Of a DNA stretch of 64,000 nt, positions 58,718 through 64,000 are shown in pieces. The first letter of the stretch is position 1, and each line of letters starts with the position of its first letter. The notes under the pieces were generated by a model, which was not told the DNA's origin, ran no database searches, and saw nothing but the letters and a program-made list of their open reading frames with translations. This DNA comes from Actinomadura barringtoniae (lineage in GTDB: Bacteria > Actinomycetota > Actinomycetes > Streptosporangiales > Streptosporangiaceae): contig NZ_JAGEOJ010000003.1 in assembly GCF_017573505.1 (NCBI RefSeq), forward strand, positions 599,082 to 663,081. Direction: 5' to 3'. The position numbers and the translations under genes were made by a program.

Positions 58718-59420
58718 CCGGGCGGCGGAGCGTCAGGACGACCCCGGCCGCGACCACCCAGATGATGCCGGAGAAGCGGCCCACGGGCAGCAGGAACGCG
58801 GCGGGCTCGGAGGCGAGCGCGAGGACCGAGGCCAGCGAGGCCGCGGCGCAGACCCCGCCCAGCCAGCAGATCCAGCGCGGCAGCAGACCGGCCTTGAGCG
58901 CGGCGGCGGAGGCCGTTCCGACGAACAGCCCGAACGTGGTCACCTGAGCGACGCCGCCGGTCATGAAGGCGAAGTCGTGCAGGGCCCGGACCAGCGCGGG
59001 CTGGGCCAGCGCCTCGTCGCGGACCGTGATCCAGCCGCTGAGGCCCGAGAGCATGAGGAACGCGGCGGAGAGCGTTCCGGCGGCCTGGACCACGCCGCCG
59101 GGGCCGCTGCCGAGGTTGGTGCGGTCCCTGACCAGCGCGCCGATCCCGGCGGCGAACACCACCAGCGCGAGGGCGGCGGCGGTCTGGGCGATGCCCATGA
59201 GGATGACGGCGTCGTGGTTGTCGGCGAAGTACTGCTGGATCTTGCTCGCGTCGTCGAACGGCGACGGGTAGACCGCGCCGCCGACGACGCTGGAGCCGAT
59301 CAGGCCCACGAAGAACAGCACCACGTACAGGAAGCCCATGAGGGGGCCGTGGTCGCGCATGGGCTTGGACGGCGTCGCGACGGCGTCAGGGCGGGCTGCG
59401 GGCGATATGGGCGTGCTCAT
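58695..59420 (-). CDS. Multi-span membrane protein, DUF4386-like
   Basis: A 241-aa integral membrane protein with about six spans (GFLYVVLFFVGLIGSSVVGG, DAVILMGIAQTAAALALVVFAAGIGAL, VVQAAGTLSAAFLMLSGL, VAQVTTFGLFVGTASAAAL, WICWLGGVCAAASLASVLAL, FSGIIWVVAAGVVLTL). YPSPFDDASKIQQYFADNH, between the first two spans, is a feature of a common actinomycete family without known function. It lies 48 bases beyond an SDR gene on the same strand, probably co-transcribed with it. The 3' end overlaps the gene at 57482-58717. Confidence 0.72.
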   Translation of the reverse strand: MSTPISPAARPDAVATPSKPMRDHGPLMGFLYVVLFFVGLIGSSVVGGAVYPSPFDDASKIQQYFADNHDAVILMGIAQTAAALALVVFAAGIGALVRDRTNLGSGPGGVVQAAGTLSAAFLMLSGLSGWITVRDEALAQPALVRALHDFAFMTGGVAQVTTFGLFVGTASAAALKAGLLPRWICWLGGVCAAASLASVLALASEPAAFLLPVGRFSGIIWVVAAGVVLTLRRPVSGRTQR

Positions 59421-59468
59421 GACGGTCCTCCAGGGGGTTATGGGTGCAGGGGCAGTGGCGTCAGCGGG

Positions 59469-60233
59469 TCAGTTGGTGATGCGGCCGCCGGCGACGTCGA
59501 GCGTCAGGCCGGTGAGGTAGCCGCTGGCGTCGGAGGCCAGGAACATGGCCGTCTGGGCGATGTCGTGCGTGGTGCCGATGCGGCCGAGCGGGTGGTCGGC
59601 GGCGACCTGCTTCTTGATCTCGCCGGGCATCATCTGGTCGACCTTCTCGGTGAGGATCGCCGAGGGCGCGATGCAGTTGACCCGGACGCCCTTCGGGCCG
59701 ATCTCGTTCGCCAGGTGGCGGGCCATCATGACCAGGCCCGCGTTCGCGGCGCCGTAGGCGAGGTTGGCGCGGCTCGGCTGGCGCCCGGACGCCGACGACA
59801 TGAGGATGATCGATCCGGCGCCGCGCTCGGCCATGCCGGGCAGGAACGTGCTGACGGTGAGGAACGCCGAGGTCAGGTCGGCGTCGATGACCTCGCGCCA
59901 GCGCTCCTCGGTGAGCTCCAGGCTCGGCACCGGGAAGCCCTGGCCGCCGGCGAACGCGCAGAGCACGTCCACCGGGCCGAGCTCGGTCTCGGTCCGCTCG
60001 CGGACCCAGGCGAGGGCGCCGGAGTCGGTGGCGTCGGCGGTCACCGCGATCGCGGTGCCCCCGTCCTTGACGATCCCGGCGACGACGCCGTCCAGGGCCT
60101 CGGCGTCGCGTCCGACGACGCACACCTTCGCGCCCTGCCCGGCGAACTCGCGGGCCGTCTGGGCCCCGAGGCCGCGCGAGCCGCCCGTGATGACGACGAC
60201 CTTGCCGGCCAGATCCTTGAATTCACCGCTCAT
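59469..60233 (-). CDS. Short-chain dehydrogenase/reductase with altered active site
   Basis: A 254-aa SDR. The cofactor turn is ITGGSRGLGAQTA, the strand-4 motif AFAGG replaces the usual NNAG, and the catalytic Ser is in IILMSSASGRQPS. The expected YxxxK reads YGAANAGLVMM, so Asn stands where the catalytic Lys should be. The C-terminal PSAILTEKVDQMMPG and YLTGLTLDVAGGRITN are normal. Activity may be lost or use a different base. An operator spans its promoter region, so expression is ligand-controlled; the regulator gene is not adjacent. Confidence 0.88.
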   Translation of the reverse strand: MSGEFKDLAGKVVVITGGSRGLGAQTAREFAGQGAKVCVVGRDAEALDGVVAGIVKDGGTAIAVTADATDSGALAWVRERTETELGPVDVLCAFAGGQGFPVPSLELTEERWREVIDADLTSAFLTVSTFLPGMAERGAGSIILMSSASGRQPSRANLAYGAANAGLVMMARHLANEIGPKGVRVNCIAPSAILTEKVDQMMPGEIKKQVAADHPLGRIGTTHDIAQTAMFLASDASGYLTGLTLDVAGGRITN

Positions 60234-60259
60234 CGTCCTGCCTCCGTCAGCTCATCTCT

Positions 60260-60296
60260 GAGTGGGTACTCATTCATAATGAGTGAGCACCCACTC
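60260..60296. promoter_or_regulatory. Operator over the SDR promoter
   Basis: Outer arms GAGTGGGT and ACCCACTC enclose CTCATT-CAT-AATGAG, a nested palindrome of TetR type. On the minus strand TTGACG and CATTAT (18 bases apart) form a promoter that it covers. No tetR gene is next to it. Confidence 0.65.
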
Positions 60297-60350
60297 ATTC
60301 GTCAAGCGTCCATCGCGAGAAAGAAGGAGGCGCAGGTCAGAGCGTTAGGA

Positions 60351-60914
60351 TCAGCCGAGCGTCCAGGTCTTGATCGACTCGTACTCGGGCTGCGTGTTCA
60401 CCTTGGTGGGCAGATGACTGCGCATCAGATGGACCGATTCCGCGATCCAGGTCGAGCCGGCGAACGACTGCAGCGGTTCGAGCAGAGGCCGTACGTCGAC
60501 CGGGTTACGGCACCGGGCGAGCGTCACGTGCGGCCGGAACGTGCGGTGCTTGTCGGGGGGCGTTCCGGCGCGCCGCCCCGCGGCCGTGGCCGAGGCCGCC
60601 AGCCGGGCCAGCCCGCGCCGGTCGCCGAACAGGCCGACCCACAGGACCCGTGCGTGCGCGCCGCTGCTGGGGAACGCGCCCGCGCCCGCCAGCGACAGCG
60701 CCAGCCGGTCGTGCCGGGCGACGGCCCGCTCCAGGCGCGGCAGCAGGCGTTCCATCATGGCGTCGTCGACGTCGCCCAGGAAACTGAGGGTCACATGGAT
60801 CAACTCGCGCCGCACCCAGCGCAGATCCGCCCAGTCGTCGCGATACGGCGCGAGGGCCTCTTCGAGCTCGTCCAGGATCTCGGGCGGCGGTACGAGCGCG
60901 ACGAACAGCCTCAT
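60351..60914 (-). CDS. thpR: RNA 2',3'-cyclic phosphodiesterase / 2'-5' RNA ligase-like
   Basis: A 187-aa 2H phosphoesterase. The two catalytic HxT motifs are in LIHVTLSFLGDV (about 40-51) and FRPHVTLARCRN (about 128-139). The start MRLFVALVPPPEIL is standard for ThpR/LigT. Family members open 2',3'-cyclic phosphates on RNA and can join 2'-5' ends in the reverse direction; the natural substrate is uncertain. The TetR-controlled SDR precedes it on the same strand with a clear gap, so it is probably separately transcribed. Confidence 0.9.
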   Translation of the reverse strand: MRLFVALVPPPEILDELEEALAPYRDDWADLRWVRRELIHVTLSFLGDVDDAMMERLLPRLERAVARHDRLALSLAGAGAFPSSGAHARVLWVGLFGDRRGLARLAASATAAGRRAGTPPDKHRTFRPHVTLARCRNPVDVRPLLEPLQSFAGSTWIAESVHLMRSHLPTKVNTQPEYESIKTWTLG

Positions 60915-60978
60915 ACGCGTTCCAGAGGCTCGATGTGCACCGCCACATGGACAGCCTGTCAGCCCTCGTACCGGCTTG

Positions 60979-62271
60979 TCACGCCCTGTTCCGGGCGAAC
61001 GCGGCCCTCCTTTCGGACAGCTCGGACCTACCTTTGGCGAGTCCACTGGCCAGGGCCTTGGACAGGGCGGGCCGCACGGCCTCGCGCGGAGCCGACAACG
61101 CCGCCACCGCGAGGGCCACCACGACCGTCACCAGACCGCCGAGAACGATGGTCATCCGGGGGCCGAAATGCTGGGCCAGCCAGCCGACCATCGGCGCGCC
61201 CAGGGGGTTGGTCCCGAGGAAGACGAACATGTAGAGCCCCATGACGCGGCCGCGCATCTCCGGCGCGACGTTCAGCTGCATGGTGGCGTTGGCCGCGGTG
61301 GTGAAGGTCATCATCGCGATACCGGTCGGCACGAGCAGGACCAGGAACGCCCAGTAGGTCGGCATCAGGCCGGTGAGCACCTCGGCCACGCCGAAGACCA
61401 GGACGGCGGACAGCAGCAGCCGCATGCGGGGCCGGGCCGCGCGCCGGGCGGCGAGCAGGGCGCCGGTGAGCGCGCCGACCGCCAGCATGCTGGTGGCCAG
61501 GCCGAACGAGGACGCCCCGGAGTGGAAGACCTCCCGCGCGACGAGCGCGATGGTGATCTGGAAGTTCATGCCGAACATGGCGACGAACCCGACCAGCACG
61601 AGCACCAGCATCAGGTCGCGGCGCCCGCGCACGTACCGCAGCCCCTCCCTGAGCTGGCCCTTGGCGCGCGCGACGGGGGCGGCCAGGTTCAGCTCGCTCT
61701 CGCGCATCGCGTACAGGCCGAGCAGGACCGCGCCGAACGAGGCGGCGTTGACGAAGAAGACGGGGGCGGTGCCGATGGCGGCGATCAGCACGCCGGCGAC
61801 CGCCGGGCCGATCAGCCGGGCGCCGTTGAACGTGGCGCTGTTCAGGGCGATGGCGTTCGGGAGGTCGCGCTTGCCGACCATCTCCACCACGAACGACTGA
61901 CGGGTGGGGTTGTCGACGACGGTGGCGAGACCGAGACCGAAGGCCAGCACGTACACGTGCCAGACCTGGGCGGTGCCGGTGATCGCGAGCACGCCGAGGA
62001 TCAGCGCGAGCATGCCCATCGAGATCTGGGTGATCATCAGGACGCGGCGCTTGGGGTAGCGGTCGGCGACGACCCCGCCCCAGAGCCCGAACAGCAGCAT
62101 GGGGAGGAACTGCAGGCCCGTGGTGATGCCGAGCGCCGCGGCGCCATAGCCGTGCGCCAGCTCCAGGACCAGCCAGTCCTGGGCGACGCGCTGCATCCAG
62201 GTGCCGGTGTTGGAGACGACCTGACCGGCCGCGAACAGCCGGTAGTTGTGCGTGCGGAGCGACCGGAACAT
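60979..62271 (-). CDS. MFS transporter
   Basis: A 430-aa 12-segment MFS protein: FRSLRTHNYRLFAAGQVVSNTGTWMQRVAQDWLVLEL, GVVADRYPKRRVLMIT (motif A), NPTRQSFVVEMVGKRDLPNAIALNSATFNGARLIGPAVAG. It is close to the MFS_3 drug and siderophore exporters. The only in-frame ATG is at 62271, with GGAG upstream. The frame stays open for another 44 codons (Pro/Ala/Glu repeats) back into the marR gene without a start codon. It lies directly behind a MarR gene that probably controls it. The substrate is unknown. Confidence 0.88.
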   Translation of the reverse strand: MFRSLRTHNYRLFAAGQVVSNTGTWMQRVAQDWLVLELAHGYGAAALGITTGLQFLPMLLFGLWGGVVADRYPKRRVLMITQISMGMLALILGVLAITGTAQVWHVYVLAFGLGLATVVDNPTRQSFVVEMVGKRDLPNAIALNSATFNGARLIGPAVAGVLIAAIGTAPVFFVNAASFGAVLLGLYAMRESELNLAAPVARAKGQLREGLRYVRGRRDLMLVLVLVGFVAMFGMNFQITIALVAREVFHSGASSFGLATSMLAVGALTGALLAARRAARPRMRLLLSAVLVFGVAEVLTGLMPTYWAFLVLLVPTGIAMMTFTTAANATMQLNVAPEMRGRVMGLYMFVFLGTNPLGAPMVGWLAQHFGPRMTIVLGGLVTVVVALAVAALSAPREAVRPALSKALASGLAKGRSELSERRAAFARNRA

Positions 62272-62279
62272 CCCGGCCT

Positions 62280-62405
62280 TCTCCGCCGGCCCTTCATCCA
62301 GCGGCCGTTCGTCCAGCGGCCCTTCGACCGGCGGGGCGGCCGGCTCTGCGGCCGGCTCTGCGGCCGGCGGGGCGGCCGGCTCTGCGACCGGCGGGGCGGC
62401 CGGGG
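62280..62405 (-). repeat. Tandem GC-rich repeats between marR and MFS genes
   Basis: Units of GCGGCCGGCTCT and CAGCGGCCCTTCGTCC type fill the gap. On the minus strand they encode Ala-Glu-Pro repeats in the MFS frame, but no start codon is present. Confidence 0.65.
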
Positions 62406-62882
62406 TCAGGCCTTGCTGAGCTTGTCCAGAATCGGCGCGGCCTTCTTCAGGATCGCCCGTTCCTCCGGCGTCAGCTCGCCGAGGCGGCGCGACAGCCACG
62501 CCTCCTTGCGGCGACGTTCGTCGGCCAGCAGGTCCCGGCCCGCCTGAGTCACGTTCAGCATCACCTGCCTCCCGTCCGTCGGGTGCGGGCTCCGCTCCAC
62601 CAGGCCCTGGTCCTCCAGGAAGGAGATCACCCGGGTCATCGAGGGCGGCTGCACCTTCTCGTGGTCGGCCAGTTCCCTCGGGGTCATCTCGGGGTGCCGC
62701 TCCAGCGCCGCCAGCGCGGCGAACTGGGTGAGCGTCAGGGCGCCCGCGGCCTCGCCGCCGTCGGGGCTTGCGGGCCTCAGCGTGCGCAGGCGGCGCGACA
62801 GCCGGGCGATCGAGATGCGCAGGTCTTCGGCCAGGCCCTGGGCCGACGACGGCGCTCGCCTTCCGGTCGGTGACATCGTCAT
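62406..62882 (-). CDS. MarR-family transcriptional regulator
   Basis: A 158-aa winged-helix repressor: LTLTQFAALAALERHPEMTPRELADHEKVQPPSMTRVISFLEDQGLVERSPHPTDGRQVMLNVTQAG (about 50-115) with the usual wing D-x-R. Dimer helices flank it. MarR proteins respond to phenolic or drug-like ligands and usually repress an adjacent pump, here the MFS gene that follows. The ATG at 62882 lies in a short AT-rich leader. It is divergent from the TetR gene at 63089 with a 206-base gap. Confidence 0.92.
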   Translation of the reverse strand: MTMSPTGRRAPSSAQGLAEDLRISIARLSRRLRTLRPASPDGGEAAGALTLTQFAALAALERHPEMTPRELADHEKVQPPSMTRVISFLEDQGLVERSPHPTDGRQVMLNVTQAGRDLLADERRRKEAWLSRRLGELTPEERAILKKAAPILDKLSKA

Positions 62883-63022
62883 GTTCGTTCGCAGAAGTCA
62901 TTGCCTTTGCTAACGATCCACGTTCGTGATCTATTCCACGCGCGCGGGTCGCCGTTCGCGGCCGACTCCACCCCTCCGATCGGTCGCTGGGCTTGCTTCC
63001 CGACATCGTGCCACGCCAAGCC

Positions 63023-63051
63023 TTGACATCGATGGCTAATCAGATTAGCTT
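63023..63051 (+). promoter_or_regulatory. Promoter and operator of the TetR gene
   Basis: TTGACA (63023-63028) and TAGCTT (63046-63051) are 17 bases apart, a near-ideal promoter. The perfect inverted repeat GCTAATC-A-GATTAGC (63035-63049) fills the spacer, ready for autorepression. Confidence 0.8.
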
Positions 63052-63088
63052 CATGGCTATCTGTCGTACATTCGAGGAGGTCTCCCCC

Positions 63089-63640
63089 ATGCCGCGAGTG
63101 GGGCTGTCGCCCGGCGGGGTCGTCGACGCCGCCATCGAGATCGTCGACACCGAGGGACCCGCCGCCCTCACCCTCTCCGCCGTAGCGGGCGTCGCCGGGG
63201 TCGCGACCCCGTCCCTCTACAAGCACGTGCGCAACCTCGCCGAGCTGCGGCAACTGGTCACCCTGCGGGTGCTCGAGGAGCTCACCGAACGGCTCGGCGA
63301 CGCCGCCCTGGGCCGCTCCGGCGACGACGCCGTACGGGCCGTGATGCGCGCCTACCGCTCCTATGTCGTCGACCATCCCGGCCGCTACGCCGCGATGGAC
63401 CAGGCGCCCGAGGAGGAGCCTCGCATCCAGGCCGCCGCCAACCGCCTTCTGGACATCATCCTGGCCGTTCTGCGCGCCTACGAGCTGGCGGGGCCGGACC
63501 TGATACACGCCGCGCGCTGCGTGCGCTCGTCGGTCCACGGCTTCGCCATGCTGGAGGCCGCGGGGGGCTTCGGCCTGCCCGAGGACCTGGAGGAGAGCTA
63601 CGAACTGCTGATCCGGATGGTGATCGGCGGGCTGCGCTGA
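63089..63640 (+). CDS. TetR-family transcriptional regulator (WHG-type C-domain)
   Basis: A 183-aa repressor. Helix-turn-helix at about 10-55: VVDAAIEIVDTEGPAALTLSAVAGVAGVATPSLYKHVRNLAELRQLV. The C-terminal part (VMRAYRSYVVDHPGRYAAMD, CVRSSVHGFAMLEAAGGFGLPEDLEESYELLIRMVIGGL) fits the WHG-domain TetR group. CGAGGAGG precedes the ATG at 63089. An operator sits in its promoter spacer, so it should repress itself. Regulated partners may include the divergent MarR/MFS pair, but no second copy of the operator is visible there. Confidence 0.92.
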   Translation: MPRVGLSPGGVVDAAIEIVDTEGPAALTLSAVAGVAGVATPSLYKHVRNLAELRQLVTLRVLEELTERLGDAALGRSGDDAVRAVMRAYRSYVVDHPGRYAAMDQAPEEEPRIQAAANRLLDIILAVLRAYELAGPDLIHAARCVRSSVHGFAMLEAAGGFGLPEDLEESYELLIRMVIGGLR

Positions 63641-63701
63641 TCGCCCCCGGCCCGCGGGGGTGTGATCCAGATCTCCGGGTACCGCCGATTACGCTGATCA
63701 C

Positions 63702-64000
63702 ATGACCGCCCGACCGCGCCGTGCCGATCCGCCGCCGCTGGAGACCAACGACGTGCGGATCGCCCTCGGCGGCACCGCCGCGTGGGCGGTCGCGCTGGTG
63801 GTCCTCTTGATCGTCGGCCCGCCCAAGGCCGACCGCTGGTGGATCTGGGTCTGCGTGGCGGGCATCGTGATCGGCCTGTTCGCCACCTGGTACATCCCCC
63901 GGCTCCAGTCCGGCCGGGCCCGCCAGGAGGCCGAACGCGCCGAACGCCGCGCCGCCGAGAGCGAAACACCGGCCGTCGGCGGGACCGAGGCTCCCGACGC
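63702..64000 (+). CDS. DUF2530-type membrane protein, 3' end cut by window edge
   Basis: The first ~100 codons of a small membrane protein: MTARPRRADPPPLETNDVRI, a span AAWAVALVVLLIVG, a second span WWIWVCVAGIVIGLFATWYIP and a charged helix rich in Arg/Glu/Ala. This is the DUF2530 layout, a short actinobacterial family of unknown function, though the tail is longer than usual. TACGCT lies 6 bases before the ATG at 63702, so a leaderless transcript is likely. The stop codon is outside the window. Confidence 0.75.
   Translation, partial: MTARPRRADPPPLETNDVRIALGGTAAWAVALVVLLIVGPPKADRWWIWVCVAGIVIGLFATWYIPRLQSGRARQEAERAERRAAESETPAVGGTEAPD

Noticed and set aside
62281..62405. MFS protein beginning upstream in the marR gene
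   Set aside because: No ATG, GTG or TTG occurs in frame in the stretch; the ATG at 62271 has an acceptable ribosome-binding site.

Overview
The window is high-GC chromosomal DNA of an actinomycete. The gene types point to the Streptosporangiales, Actinomadura-like: DUF5753 regulators, CU044_5270-type sigma partners, several large LuxR/ATPase regulators, a WXG100 protein and DUF2530. This placement is inference. The order dtxR-like, MFS, pdxH, citrate synthase and then serC recalls a conserved actinomycete neighbourhood. I found no tRNA, rRNA, CRISPR array, phage module or transposase.

Layout. 1-1.8 kb: an aldehyde dehydrogenase (cut by the window edge) behind deoC, a deoxyribose-phosphate breakdown pair. 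1.9-4.8 kb: a DUF5753 regulator and a DUF222/HNH nuclease gene bracketed by three copies of a ~170 bp intergenic repeat, one inverted. 4.8-8.8 kb: a PPOX-fold protein and two sigma-factor modules that converge on one shared terminator. 8.9-10.4 kb: a divergent SDR/TetR pair with two clear operators. 10.4-15 kb: a flavin monooxygenase-SCP2 fusion, then a polymorphic-toxin island (WXG100 protein, 423-aa toxin, HEAT-like immunity protein). The island is enclosed by direct repeats of the monooxygenase 5' end. 15-19.4 kb: DUF4097 protein, serine hydrolase, MDR oxidoreductase, a glyoxalase relic and a CoA transferase. 19.4-28.6 kb: three large ATP-binding LuxR regulators, two in tandem and one convergent. 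28.7-36.4 kb: methyltransferase, degenerate lipoate-ligase-like protein and fatty-acid/CoA catabolism genes (acyl-CoA dehydrogenase, IclR, MerR, crotonase, thiolase). 36.5-41.6 kb: an MFS pump fused to a winged-helix domain, small membrane proteins, a methyltransferase-like protein and a zinc alcohol dehydrogenase. 41.6-48.2 kb: PAS-GAF-SpoIIE-ATPase phosphatase, DtxR-type regulator, MFS, pdxH and citrate synthase. 48.3-59.4 kb: a 958-aa membrane protein with a periplasmic-binding-protein-like end, serC, a class II amidotransferase and several secreted or membrane proteins. 59.4-64 kb: an SDR with a changed active site, RNA ligase-like ThpR, an MFS/MarR pair, a TetR gene and a DUF2530 protein.

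The most notable loci are the toxin island with its flanking direct repeats (12.07-14.87 kb), the repeat-bracketed HNH gene (2.84-4.77 kb), the LuxR cluster with helically phased CTAGGTA motifs, the MFS-winged-helix fusion and the 958-aa receptor-like protein. Many genes have a TANNNT-like -10 box 6-7 bases before the start codon, the arrangement expected of leaderless mRNAs.
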